Shown one piece after another: positions 1 to 7,769 of a DNA stretch of 64,000 nucleotides (the stretch's first letter is position 1; each line of letters begins with the position of its first letter). A program made the translations under genes and the position numbers. The stretch is from Streptomyces sp. NBC_01754. Its GTDB lineage: Bacteria > Actinomycetota > Actinomycetes > Streptomycetales > Streptomycetaceae. The stretch lies in contig NZ_CP109132.1 in assembly GCF_035918015.1 (NCBI RefSeq), positions 7,192,001 through 7,256,000 of the forward strand. Reading direction: 5' to 3'. Below the pieces are notes generated by a model. It was not told where the DNA came from and did no database searches. It saw only the letters and a program-made list of their open reading frames with translations.

Positions 1-310
1 AGGTCTGCCCCGTGGTGGTGCGGCCGTCACCGGTGACCATCTCCTGGGGGTGGGTGGCCAGTGCCTCCACCGTCACCTCCAGCCAGGGGAACATCGGCAA
101 CGATGCCAGGGTGTCATGCAGATGGGTCGCGTCCCGGCATTCGTACAGGCCCACGGTGCCGTGCCGGCCCGGTGTCCGCCAGAGTCTTTTGAGCACACCC
201 TGTGCCCGCAGCTCCATGGCTCTGGCGCGCTCGGCCACCCGTATCCGGTCGCGTTCGGCGGTGCTCGTCTCCGCCGGAATCTGGTTCTCGGTGTGCACTA
301 GCCATTCCAT
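1..310 (-). CDS. muconolactone delta-isomerase-like protein (3' end cut by window edge)
   Basis: The 103 visible residues open MEWLVHTENQIPAET and carry the small-barrel isomerase pattern: LKRLWRTPGR, GLYECRDATHLHD, LASLPMFPWLEV and a final LATHPQEM. Muconolactone isomerase (CatC) of the beta-ketoadipate pathway has the same blocks in the same order and is about 92-96 residues, so only the extreme C-terminus can be missing. It lies 41 bases downstream of the hydrolase gene on the same strand and is probably co-transcribed with it. Family members also serve in other aromatic pathways and, as paralogues, have unknown substrates, so the exact lactone is not known. The start is the only ATG before the family's beta-1 strand. 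Confidence 0.8.
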   Translation of the reverse strand, partial: MEWLVHTENQIPAETSTAERDRIRVAERARAMELRAQGVLKRLWRTPGRHGTVGLYECRDATHLHDTLASLPMFPWLEVTVEALATHPQEMVTGDGRTTTGQT

Positions 311-351
311 GTGGGTTTCCTTGGCTCGATGTTGCGTTCGTGGGCCGCGGG

Positions 352-1077
352 TCAGGAACCGTCCCCCTCGTGCCCTTCGTCCATGAGCAGTGCGGCGAGT
401 TGCCGTGGTGCCGTCACCATCGCCTCGTGACCGGTGGCCAGTTCCCGGACGTTCCAGCCGAGAGCGCGGGCCCTGGCCGCGAACGGGGCGAACACTCCGA
501 GCCAGTCGGTGCAGTCGATGTACCGGCCGGGGACCGAGGCGGCGTCGGCGCCCACCCGTACCGGTTCCAGGTACGAGGCCCAGGGGTGCGGTGTCAGGCG
601 CGGTGTCAGCCAGGCCACGTCGGTCTCGTCGGTGACGCCCAGGGTGGTCAGTGAGCGTGGGGGGATGAGCCAGCCGAATCCGGCGTCCCGTACCGACTCC
701 CGGTAGTGCGACGCCACGTGGGGCGGCAGCATGTCGATGGCCGCTTCACCGTTCTCGGGGACGAAGCCGTCCAGGTGGATCCGTGCGGCGAGCCGCCCCG
801 GACGCCGTTCGGCGACGCCGGAGACGACCTGCCCCCCGTAGCTGTGCCCCACCAGGCGCACCTCGTTCAGGTCGTAGGTGTCCAGCATTCTGACGACGTC
901 CTCGACGTGGGTGCTGAGGCCGACGTGCGGCCCCAGCAGATGGGCACGGTCGCTGACCCCGGTGAGCGTAGGCGTGTGCACCTCGTGGCCCGCGGCGCGC
1001 AGCAGCGGCGCGACGCGCCCCCAGCACCACCCGCCGTGCCAGGCGCCGGACACCAGCACGTAAATCACAGCCCACAT
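352..1077 (-). CDS. alpha/beta-hydrolase
   Basis: 241 residues with a complete alpha/beta-hydrolase core. The oxyanion segment is LVSGAWHGGWCW near the N-terminus, the nucleophile elbow is GHSYGG around residue 97, and a C-terminal histidine lies in ATGHEAM. The pattern resembles the small plant-type methylesterase/EstC branch, which hydrolyses aromatic or lactone esters without a metal. It is first in a reverse pair with the muconolactone-isomerase-like gene and diverges from the alcohol dehydrogenase operon, so an enol-lactone or aromatic ester substrate is a reasonable inference. The start is uncertain: the ATG has AAGGG directly before it, and a GTG three codons later is possible. No signal peptide, so cytoplasmic. 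Confidence 0.8.
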   Translation of the reverse strand: MWAVIYVLVSGAWHGGWCWGRVAPLLRAAGHEVHTPTLTGVSDRAHLLGPHVGLSTHVEDVVRMLDTYDLNEVRLVGHSYGGQVVSGVAERRPGRLAARIHLDGFVPENGEAAIDMLPPHVASHYRESVRDAGFGWLIPPRSLTTLGVTDETDVAWLTPRLTPHPWASYLEPVRVGADAASVPGRYIDCTDWLGVFAPFAARARALGWNVRELATGHEAMVTAPRQLAALLMDEGHEGDGS

Positions 1078-1122
1078 CCCTTCGAGCGAGGGCCGACCCT
1101 GATGGTCGACAACTCTGCGAGA

Positions 1123-1140
1123 AGGATTGTTGCCAATCCT
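1123..1140. promoter_or_regulatory. perfect dyad, candidate operator between divergent operons
   Basis: AGGATTG-TTGC-CAATCCT is a perfect 7-bp inverted repeat around four bases. It sits 46 bases upstream of the hydrolase start and about 100 bases before the promoter of the forward operon. The position and size suit a GntR- or IclR-type regulator controlling both directions; none is encoded nearby, so the regulator would lie left of the window. The site assignment is inference. Confidence 0.5.
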
Positions 1141-1238
1141 GTGCGCGTTGTCCAGTGCGCCGACAGCCCGGGAAATCTGGGCTTATCAGGAGGTGGGGGA
1201 GGGGGTGGAGGTGGGTTGGAAGTCCTGTGAAGATTCCC

Positions 1239-1267
1239 TTGACGGCAAAACTGTTAACGATTAGCGT
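1239..1267 (+). promoter_or_regulatory. hrdB-like promoter for the aromatic operon
   Basis: TTGACG, 17 bases, then TAGCGT: a good match to the Streptomyces vegetative consensus (TTGACN, 16-18 bases, TAGNNT). It would start transcription near 1274, about 44 bases before the alcohol dehydrogenase start, and lies downstream of the dyad at 1123. Confidence 0.55.
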
Positions 1268-1317
1268 GCCGCAAACATCCAGTGACCTACGCCACGTGAA
1301 CTCCGGAGTGCAGGCCG

Positions 1318-2445
1318 ATGAAGCTTCCTGACAGCACCCTCGCCGCCGTGACGACCGGCCGTCGCACGACCGAACTCCGTACGCTGCCCGTGCCGGCGGT
1401 CGGCGAGGACGACGCCCTGCTGAGAGTGGAGGCCGCCGGGGTCTGCGGCTCGGACGTCGTCGCGTACGACACCGGCGGTCTGCCCGAGCGGATCATGGGG
1501 CACGAGAACGTCGGCACGATCGTGGCCGTCGGCGCGGGCGCCGCCCGCCGCTGGGGCGTCGCCGAGGGCGACCGGGTGGCCGTCGAGGAGTATCTGCCCT
1601 GCGGCCACTGCCGGTTCTGCCGGACGTCCGAATTCCGGCTCTGTCTCGGCTCCGACCCGTCCCACGACCCCACCGCCCTCCGTTACGGAACGACCTCGCT
1701 CGCGACGGGATCCGGGTTGTGGGGAGGCTTCAGTCAGTACCTGGGACTGCACGAGCGCTCGGTACTGCACCGCGTGCCGGACGGGGTGCCGAGCGAGCTG
1801 GCCGCCATGGCGCTGCCGATCGCCAACGGATACGAGTGGGCGTACCGCGAGGGCGGCGCGGGACCGGGGAAGACCGTCGTGGTCCTCGGCCCCGGACAGC
1901 AGGGCCTCGGCTGCGTCCTGGCCTCCCATGTGGCCGGCGCGCCGGTGGTGATCGCCGTCGGTCTGCGCCGGGACGCCCACCGGCTCGAAGTGGCGCGCAG
2001 GCTCGGTGCGACCCACACCGTCTGCGCCGAGGACGTCGACCTGGTCGACGAGGTGTCCCGCATCACGGGCGGCGCCCTCGCCGATGTGGTCGTGGACACC
2101 GCGGCGGGCTCGTCGCGGACGGTCAACCAGGCCATCACGCTGACCCGCAAACGCGGCACCGTCGTCATCGCCGTCAGCTCGCGCGAGCCGCTCGACGGCG
2201 TGCGGTTCGGTCAGATCTCACGCAAGTACCTCACCGTCCGCGGAGTACGCGGACACAGCTACGAGGCCGTCGAGAGCGCCCTGGGGCTGATGGCCGCCGA
2301 ACGGTACGCCATCGCCGACATGTCCTCCATGACCGTCGGGCTCGACGGTGTCCACGACGCCGTTCTCGGCACGGCCGGGGAACTCGACACGCCCGTCATC
2401 CATGCCACGGTCCTGCCCTGGAGCGACCACGGCGGCGAGTTCTGA
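1318..2445 (+). CDS. zinc-dependent medium-chain alcohol dehydrogenase
   Basis: 375 residues of the MDR superfamily. An N-terminal GroES-like domain carries the catalytic-zinc motif (CGSDVV, GHENVGTIVAVG) and the structural-zinc lobe with cysteines in CGHCRFCRTSEFRLC. A Rossmann domain follows with GPGQQGLGC near residue 190. Such enzymes oxidise alcohols or diols, or reduce aldehydes, with NAD(P). As first gene of the operon it may act on the Rieske oxygenase product or a ring-cleavage semialdehyde, but it is not of the GFO/IDH type used for phthalate dihydrodiol (Pht4) or CHMS (LigC) oxidation. The start has GGAG ten bases upstream, which is slightly long. Confidence 0.85.
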   Translation: MKLPDSTLAAVTTGRRTTELRTLPVPAVGEDDALLRVEAAGVCGSDVVAYDTGGLPERIMGHENVGTIVAVGAGAARRWGVAEGDRVAVEEYLPCGHCRFCRTSEFRLCLGSDPSHDPTALRYGTTSLATGSGLWGGFSQYLGLHERSVLHRVPDGVPSELAAMALPIANGYEWAYREGGAGPGKTVVVLGPGQQGLGCVLASHVAGAPVVIAVGLRRDAHRLEVARRLGATHTVCAEDVDLVDEVSRITGGALADVVVDTAAGSSRTVNQAITLTRKRGTVVIAVSSREPLDGVRFGQISRKYLTVRGVRGHSYEAVESALGLMAAERYAIADMSSMTVGLDGVHDAVLGTAGELDTPVIHATVLPWSDHGGEF

Positions 2446-2455
2446 CCATTCCGAC

Positions 2456-2478
2456 CCTCTGACCATCCCGGTCAGAGG
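2456..2478 (+). terminator. perfect intercistronic hairpin, possible attenuator
   Basis: CCTCTGACC-atccc-GGTCAGAGG forms a perfect 9-bp stem with a 5-base loop between the dehydrogenase and the Rieske gene. There is no T-run, and the next ribosome site (GAGGAG) begins about 10 bases later, so partial termination or mRNA stabilisation is more likely than a full stop. Confidence 0.45.
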
Positions 2479-2496
2479 CCAGGTAAGAGGAGCGAT

Positions 2497-3771
2497 ATGC
2501 GTATCACGACAGAGATGAACGAACGCCTCACCCGCGTCGGCGCGGGCACCCCCATGGGTGAGGTCTTCCGCAGCTACTGGATCCCCGCCGTGCTGGCCGC
2601 CGACATCGCGTCACCGGACAGCCCGCCCGTGCGGGTACGGCTGCTCGGCGAGGACCTGGTGGCCTTCCGCGACTCGGCGGGAGACGTCGGGCTGCTCGAC
2701 GCCTACTGCCCGCACCGGCGCGCACCGCTGTTCTTCGGCAGGAACGAGGAGTGCGGACTGCGCTGCGTCTACCACGGCTGGAAGTTCGACGTACACGGCA
2801 ACTGCGTCGACGCGCCCTCCGAGCCGCCGGAGTCCCAGTTCCGCTTCCGCGTCGGAACGCTGTCGTACCCGACGCACGAGGCGGGCGGGATCGTATGGAC
2901 GTACATGGGACCCGTCGACCGGATGCCGGAGCCGCCCGACTACGAGTGGATGCGGGCACCGAGCACCCACCGCGGGGTCTCGCAGGCCAACGAACCCTGC
3001 AACTACCTCCAGGCGGTCGAAGGCGGGATCGACACCGCGCACTCGTCGTTCGCGCACAACAACGACCTGAGCAACACCTCGCACCTGCGCGCGCTCGACA
3101 CCCACCCCCGGCTCGAGGTCGACGTCACCGGCCACGGCTTCACCTACGCCAGCCTGCGCAGGGTCGGCGGTGGCCGGATCTACCTGCGGACCTACCAGTT
3201 CGCCATGCCGTCCACACAGATCCGCGGCGGACTCATCACCTGGCAGGGAGAGCCCGCCTCCTACCCCGTACTCCACGGCCACATCTGGGTGCCGATCGAC
3301 GACGAGAACACCGCCGTCTACAACTTCGCCCACTCCGCGGACCCCGGGCAGCCGATGGAGCCCGGCTGGTTCGAGGAGCACGAGGACGAGATGGGCCGCG
3401 GGCCCCGGCACTTCGCCGACGGCACCCACTGGCTGGTGCGCCACCCCGGCAACGACTACCTCATCGACCGTGAGGTGCAGCGGACACAGACCTTCACCGG
3501 CGTCGAGGGCGTGAACACCCAGGACTACGCCATCCAGACCGGGATGGGCCGGATCGTCGACCGCAGCAAGGAAGCGCTCGGCTCCACCGATCTCGCCATC
3601 TCCACCGCGCGCAGGCTGCTCCTCGAAGCGGCGGACGAGGTGGCCGAAGGCCGCCCGGCCCGCGGCAGCGACCCGGCGTCCCACCGGGGGGTGCGCGCCG
3701 GCGACATCCTCATGGACGCGACACAGGACTGGCGGGAGATGTCGAAGGACGTACGGGAGGCGCGGTTCTAG
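2497..3771 (+). CDS. Rieske aromatic ring-hydroxylating oxygenase, large subunit
   Basis: 424 residues. The N-terminal Rieske 2Fe-2S domain has CPHRRAPLFFG and, about 17 residues on, CVYHGWKF (C-x-H and C-x2-H ligands). The C-terminal catalytic domain has the mononuclear-iron motif in EGGIDTAHSSFAHN (D-x2-H-x4-H). Length and layout match the phthalate 4,5-dioxygenase/VanA group, alpha-only oxygenases that take electrons from a single FMN/2Fe-2S reductase. Such a reductase is the last gene of this operon. No beta subunit is present, which fits that group. The reaction could be ring dihydroxylation or O-demethylation. Start ATG follows GAGGAG at five bases. Confidence 0.92.
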   Translation: MRITTEMNERLTRVGAGTPMGEVFRSYWIPAVLAADIASPDSPPVRVRLLGEDLVAFRDSAGDVGLLDAYCPHRRAPLFFGRNEECGLRCVYHGWKFDVHGNCVDAPSEPPESQFRFRVGTLSYPTHEAGGIVWTYMGPVDRMPEPPDYEWMRAPSTHRGVSQANEPCNYLQAVEGGIDTAHSSFAHNNDLSNTSHLRALDTHPRLEVDVTGHGFTYASLRRVGGGRIYLRTYQFAMPSTQIRGGLITWQGEPASYPVLHGHIWVPIDDENTAVYNFAHSADPGQPMEPGWFEEHEDEMGRGPRHFADGTHWLVRHPGNDYLIDREVQRTQTFTGVEGVNTQDYAIQTGMGRIVDRSKEALGSTDLAISTARRLLLEAADEVAEGRPARGSDPASHRGVRAGDILMDATQDWREMSKDVREARF

Positions 3772-3791
3772 CGCCGCCCCTGCACCAGCCC

Positions 3792-3817
3792 CCTTCCGGG
3801 CGCTGCTCCCGGGAAGG
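3792..3817 (+). terminator. bulged hairpin after the Rieske gene
   Basis: CCTTCCGGG, a 7-base loop, then CCCGGGAAGG: nine pairs with one bulged G. It lies in the 78-base gap before the small-protein gene and has no T-run. It probably tunes downstream expression or protects the Rieske mRNA. Confidence 0.35.
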
Positions 3818-3849
3818 ACGGACACGGCTCCAGAGAAGGACAGGACACC

Positions 3850-4038
3850 ATGCTCGAATACAAGGTCGCCGCCGTACGCGCGACCGGCAGGACGCCCGAG
3901 GCCGTCAGCGCCGAGATGGAGGAGACGCTCAACGAGGCCTCCGCCGACGGCTGGATCTACCGCGACACCCGGCCGATCATCTACAACTCCTCCACCACGG
4001 GCTACTTCCTCATCCTCTTCGACCGGGAGAGGAACTGA
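3850..4038 (+). CDS. small DUF4177-like protein
   Basis: 62 residues starting MLEYKVAAVRATGRT, then a predicted helix (AEMEETLNEASADGWIYRD) and a strand ending FLILFDRERN. The YKV / L-N-E-A-x2-GW / FxR pattern is that of DUF4177-type beta-alpha-beta proteins of unknown function. AAGGA lies nine bases upstream of the ATG, and the gene ends two bases before the next start, so it is translated with the decarboxylase-like gene. Its conserved place inside an aromatic operon suggests an accessory role, but no catalytic residues are evident. Confidence 0.75.
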   Translation: MLEYKVAAVRATGRTPEAVSAEMEETLNEASADGWIYRDTRPIIYNSSTTGYFLILFDRERN

Positions 4039-4040
4039 CC

Positions 4041-5069
4041 ATGCCCACGCACCCGTCCGGCCCCCGGCCGCGGACCGGCCTCGACCTCTCCCTGGCGCTC
4101 AACCCCGGGCCCCTGACCCGTCCCCTGCTCGACGGCGACATCACCGCCGAAGGCGTGCGGTGGGCGGCCACGGCCCTGCACCCCTCCGAGATGTTCTGGC
4201 GCCAGCTGCGCTTCGGCGACTTCGACGTCTCCGAGATGTCGCTGTCCTCACTCCTCCAGGACGTGGACCGCGGCACCGGTGACTGGGTAGGACTACCGGT
4301 GTTCACCACCCGGCAGATCTGCCACACCGACATCATCGTCCGCACCGACGCGGGCGTGGACACCCCCGCGGACCTGACCGGCAAGCGCGTCGGCGTGCCG
4401 GAGTACCAGCAGACGTCGGCGGTGTGGAGCCGGGGCGTACTGGCCGACGAGCACGGTGTCGACCCGCGCGGCGTCTCCTGGTTCATGGAGCGCGGAGCCG
4501 GCCAGAGCCACGCGGGAGGCACCGGCTTCCGGCCGCCGGACGGCGTACAGGTCACGCCGGTCCCCGCCTCCGAGAGCATCGGCTCCCTCCTCGCGGCGGG
4601 CGAGCTCGACGCCTCGCTCCTCTACCTCTCCGACGACAACCTCATCGACCGCTCACCCGCCCAGGACCGGCTCGGCGGCCGTGTGCGCAGGCTCTTCGAC
4701 CCACCCGCCGCAGAACGCGTCCGATACACCCGGGCCACCGGCTTCCGGCACGCGACCCACTGCGTGGTGATCAAGTCCGAGCTCGCCGCCCGGCACCCCT
4801 GGCTGGTCCTCAACATCTACGCCGCGTTCGAACGCGCCAAACGCCTCGTCGCCCGACGCGCGTGTACGGCGATCGAGCCGTGGGAGCCGGTCGTGCCGGC
4901 CGTCGCCGGCCTGCTGCCCGCCGTCGGCACGGCGGACCCGTGGCCCGGCGGGCTCCTCTCGCAGGCACCGATGCTCGCCACCCTGTGCCGCTACGCACAC
5001 GAACAGGGCATCACCCGGCGCCTGGTGGACCCCGCGGAACTCTTCGCGGCACAGACCCATGACCTCTGA
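4041..5069 (+). CDS. 4,5-dihydroxyphthalate decarboxylase-like protein (periplasmic-binding fold)
   Basis: 342 residues. The N-terminus reads LSLALNPGPLTRPLLDGDI and then FWRQLRFGDFDVSEMSLSSLL, a hallmark of the Pht5 / 4,5-dihydroxyphthalate decarboxylase family, which has a substrate-binding-protein fold but is cytoplasmic. There is no signal peptide or lipobox, which argues against a transport protein. Pht5 removes a carboxylate from 4,5-dihydroxyphthalate to give protocatechuate. Beside a phthalate-type Rieske oxygenase, a decarboxylation of a hydroxylated aromatic acid is the best inference. Database names such as 'ABC transporter substrate-binding protein' would be misleading here. Confidence 0.75.
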   Translation: MPTHPSGPRPRTGLDLSLALNPGPLTRPLLDGDITAEGVRWAATALHPSEMFWRQLRFGDFDVSEMSLSSLLQDVDRGTGDWVGLPVFTTRQICHTDIIVRTDAGVDTPADLTGKRVGVPEYQQTSAVWSRGVLADEHGVDPRGVSWFMERGAGQSHAGGTGFRPPDGVQVTPVPASESIGSLLAAGELDASLLYLSDDNLIDRSPAQDRLGGRVRRLFDPPAAERVRYTRATGFRHATHCVVIKSELAARHPWLVLNIYAAFERAKRLVARRACTAIEPWEPVVPAVAGLLPAVGTADPWPGGLLSQAPMLATLCRYAHEQGITRRLVDPAELFAAQTHDL

Positions 5070-5108
5070 CCGGCCGGTGTCCCACCTCCGGTTCCGAAAG
5101 GAAAACCC

Positions 5109-5843
5109 GTGAACGATGCGAAGAACGACCAGAAGACCGTGCTGGTCGTGAGCGCGCACGCCGCCGACTTCGTCTGGCGGGCCGGCGGAGCGGCCGCCCT
5201 CCACGCCAGGAACGGCGGCTCCGTCCACATCCGCTGCCTCAGCTACGGCGAACGCGGAGAGTCCCAAGGGCTGTGGAGCAGGCCCGGGATGGACATCGAG
5301 CGCGTCAAGCGGACCCGCCGCGAAGAGGCCTCGCAGGCCGCCGGGATCCTCGGCGCCTCCATCGACTTCTACGACTGCGGCGACTACCCCCTCGTCGCCA
5401 CCGAGACCCTCCAGTCCCGGCTCGTCGAGGACATGCGCGCACTTCGGCCGGACATCATCCTCACCCACGCCGCACGAGACCCCTACAACCTCGACCACCA
5501 GCTCACCCACGAACTGGTACTGCGCTGCCGCATGATCGCCCAGGCGGCCGGCCACACCTCCCCGCACCCGCCCATCGGCGCACCGCAGGTCCTGCTCTTC
5601 GAACCGCACCAGAGCGAGCAGTGCGGATTCCTGCCGCAACTACTCCTCGACATCTCGCCCGTCGCCGACGTCAAACTCGACGCGATGCGGGTCATGGGCG
5701 CGCAGAACCACCTCGTCGACTACTACAGCGACCTGGGGCGGCGCAGGGCAGTGCAGTTCGTACGCAACGGCGGCGACCGCCTCGCCCAGCAGGCCGAGGC
5801 CTACCAGCGAGTCTTCCCCGTCACCGCCGAGGAGCTGATATGA
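5109..5843 (+). CDS. PIG-L family hydrolase, probable 4-oxalomesaconate hydratase (GalB-like)
   Basis: 244 residues with the PIG-L/LmbE fold: LVVSAHAADFVWRAGG at the N-terminus (HAAD replacing the usual H-P/A-D-D), CLSYGERGES, then RDPYNLDHQLTHEL carrying the later metal-binding histidines. In Pseudomonas putida GalB, a PIG-L protein, hydrates 4-oxalomesaconate to 4-carboxy-4-hydroxy-2-oxoadipate in gallate breakdown. The adjacent GalC-like aldolase and LigAB-type dioxygenase make that role likely; a generic deacetylase is the alternative. GTG start with AAGGA seven bases upstream; the stop overlaps the next ATG by four bases. Confidence 0.78.
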   Translation: MNDAKNDQKTVLVVSAHAADFVWRAGGAAALHARNGGSVHIRCLSYGERGESQGLWSRPGMDIERVKRTRREEASQAAGILGASIDFYDCGDYPLVATETLQSRLVEDMRALRPDIILTHAARDPYNLDHQLTHELVLRCRMIAQAAGHTSPHPPIGAPQVLLFEPHQSEQCGFLPQLLLDISPVADVKLDAMRVMGAQNHLVDYYSDLGRRRAVQFVRNGGDRLAQQAEAYQRVFPVTAEELI

Positions 5844-6532
5844 ACCACGTCGTCGTGCGGGTCAGGCACCGCCCGCCCGCCGCACTCGTGCAGGGGCTCT
5901 CGCCGTTCGGCGTCGCCACCGTCCACGAGTCGATGGGCCGGCGCGGCCTCATGAAGCCGTACATGCGTGGCATCCGGCCGGGCGCCCGGCTCTGCGGGCC
6001 CGCCGTGACCGTCCTCAGCCACCCCGGGGACAACCTGATGATGCACGCGGCCGTCGAGCAGTGCGGTCCCGGCGACGTACTCGTCGTCACCACGACGTCC
6101 GAGTCCACCGACGGTATGTTCGGCGAGCTCCTCGCGACTTCTCTGCGCAGCCGCGGCGTCGCCGGGCTCGTCATCGAGGCCGGCGTCAGGGACGTGGCCG
6201 AACTCAACGGCATGGACTTCCCCGTCTGGTCCCGGGCGGTCTCCGCCCAGGGCACCGTGAAGGCCACCGCCGGTTCCGTGAACGTGCCGGTCGTCGTGGC
6301 CGGAGCCCACGTACGCCCCTCGGACGTCGTCGTCGCCGACGACGACGGCGTGGTGGTCGTCCCGGCCGGAGAGCTGGCGGACGTCGTCGACGCGGCCACC
6401 AGGCGCGAGGCCCTGGAGGCACAGAAGCGGGCCGCGCTCGCCGACGGCACGTTGGGCCTGGACCTCTACAGCCTGCGCGAGCGGCTCACCGCGCTCGGGG
6501 TCCGCTACGTCGACGAAGAAGAAACCCGATGA
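5840..6532 (+). CDS. 4-carboxy-4-hydroxy-2-oxoadipate aldolase-like (RraA/GalC family)
   Basis: 230 residues of the RraA-like fold: GVATVHESMGRRG, CGPAVTVLSHPGDNLMMH, then GLVIEAGVRDVAEL with the Arg-Asp pair that binds substrate and metal in class II CHA/HMG aldolases. These split 4-carboxy-4-hydroxy-2-oxoadipate into pyruvate and oxaloacetate, the last step of the gallate and protocatechuate 4,5-cleavage routes. The ATG overlaps the GalB-like stop (ATGA), which fits obligate coupling of hydratase and aldolase. A C-terminal helix resembles the LigK extension. RraA proper, an RNase E inhibitor, is unlikely in this context. Confidence 0.85.
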   Translation: MNHVVVRVRHRPPAALVQGLSPFGVATVHESMGRRGLMKPYMRGIRPGARLCGPAVTVLSHPGDNLMMHAAVEQCGPGDVLVVTTTSESTDGMFGELLATSLRSRGVAGLVIEAGVRDVAELNGMDFPVWSRAVSAQGTVKATAGSVNVPVVVAGAHVRPSDVVVADDDGVVVVPAGELADVVDAATRREALEAQKRAALADGTLGLDLYSLRERLTALGVRYVDEEETR

Positions 6533-6584
6533 CCACACCCGGCACACCGATCCATCGCACCGCACAGGACCAAGGAGAGACAAG

Positions 6585-7712
6585 ATGGCCGAGATCGTCG
6601 CGGCGGCAGCCGCCGTGCACGCCCCGCAGCTGCTGAGCCGGCCGCCGTACGAGGAACTCGACAAACTCGACAGCAGCACCGACGCGCTCAAGGAATTCGC
6701 GAAGGTCCTGGACGAGACCCGGCCGGACGCCGTCCTGGTGATCGGGATCGACCACCTGGAGACGTTCTGGCTCGAAGCGGTGCCGACCTTCACCCTCGTC
6801 ATCTCCGAGGAGTGCGAAGCGTCTTACACCCACTTCAGCCGCCGGAAGAAGGTCCACACCGACCTGGCGGTCGACCTGCTCAAGGGCGTCGTCGCACAGG
6901 ACTTCGACCTCACCTACTCGCAGGACGCCGAGCTGGGGCACGCCTTCCTCACCCCGTTCGAGTACATACTCGGCGACCGGGAGACCCCCGTCATCCCGCT
7001 GCTCGTCAACAGCTACCTGCCACCGCTCCCCAGCCCCCGCCGCTGCTACGCGCTCGGCCGGGCCATCGCCAGGTCCCTGGAGCACAGGCCCGAGAAGATC
7101 GCGGTCATCGCCAGCGGCGGCATGTCCCACTTCCCCGGCACCGCCCGCTACACCGCTCCGAACTACGAGTTCGACCGCTGGGTCATCCAGGAGGCGGCCG
7201 CCGGACGGTACGACGAACTGCTCGACCTCACCCCGGTCAACCTCGACGAGGTCGGCGAGAGCGAACTGCTCACCTGGTTCGTGATGCTGGGAATCATCGG
7301 CGACGTACCCGGGACACTGCTCTCCTACCAGGAGCTCTCCCACCACGGCCACGGCGTGCTCCAGTTCGCCCCGCCCCTCGACCGGAACCCGGACGGACCG
7401 GACCCCGCCGGCGACGTCCCGCGCCACGGCGGACACACCTTCACCCAGGACGACTACGTCTACTACCGCTTCCCCGAGCCCAAGAGCCTGCCGCTCAACA
7501 AGTTCCTGCGCCGCGTCGTCACCGACGGCGACTTCCGCGCCGCGTTCGTCGCCGACCGCGACGCCACCATCGACGCCGGCGGGCTGGGCGAAGAGGAGCG
7601 GGCCGCGCTGCGCGGCGACGGCTTCGACGATCTCGTCGGACTGGGCGCACACCCCCTGCTCGCGCTCTCCGCGTGGCAGGTCGTGAGGAACCAGCTCGCT
7701 TCCACGAGCTGA
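6585..7712 (+). CDS. fused extradiol dioxygenase (LigB-LigA, gallate/protocatechuate 4,5-dioxygenase type)
   Basis: 375 residues. Roughly 1-270 are a class III LigB-type catalytic domain: an early VHAPQLL histidine, GIDHLETFW, ELGHAFLTPFEY and GGMSHFPG give the usual Fe(II) and acid-base histidines. From about 300 the protein continues as a LigA-type cap (PLNKFLRRVVTDGDFRAAF ... GAHPLLALSAWQV). In LigAB these are separate subunits; gallate dioxygenases (GalA, DesB) are single-chain fusions in the same order. Gallate-type cleavage yields 4-oxalomesaconate directly, matching the hydratase and aldolase genes just upstream. AAGGAGAG sits seven bases before the ATG. Confidence 0.88.
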   Translation: MAEIVAAAAAVHAPQLLSRPPYEELDKLDSSTDALKEFAKVLDETRPDAVLVIGIDHLETFWLEAVPTFTLVISEECEASYTHFSRRKKVHTDLAVDLLKGVVAQDFDLTYSQDAELGHAFLTPFEYILGDRETPVIPLLVNSYLPPLPSPRRCYALGRAIARSLEHRPEKIAVIASGGMSHFPGTARYTAPNYEFDRWVIQEAAAGRYDELLDLTPVNLDEVGESELLTWFVMLGIIGDVPGTLLSYQELSHHGHGVLQFAPPLDRNPDGPDPAGDVPRHGGHTFTQDDYVYYRFPEPKSLPLNKFLRRVVTDGDFRAAFVADRDATIDAGGLGEEERAALRGDGFDDLVGLGAHPLLALSAWQVVRNQLASTS

Positions 7713-7769
7713 GCGGACGATCCGACCAGGCACCAAGGCACCCCGTACCGACAAGAAACGGAGCACTCC

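Noticed and set aside
1180..1215. G-rich stretch before the alcohol dehydrogenase promoter, considered as a riboswitch or G-quadruplex regulator
   Set aside because: It lies upstream of the assigned promoter, so it would not be in the mRNA.
2611..3825. 404-codon reverse open frame
   Set aside because: Shadow of the Rieske oxygenase gene, which has full domain support.
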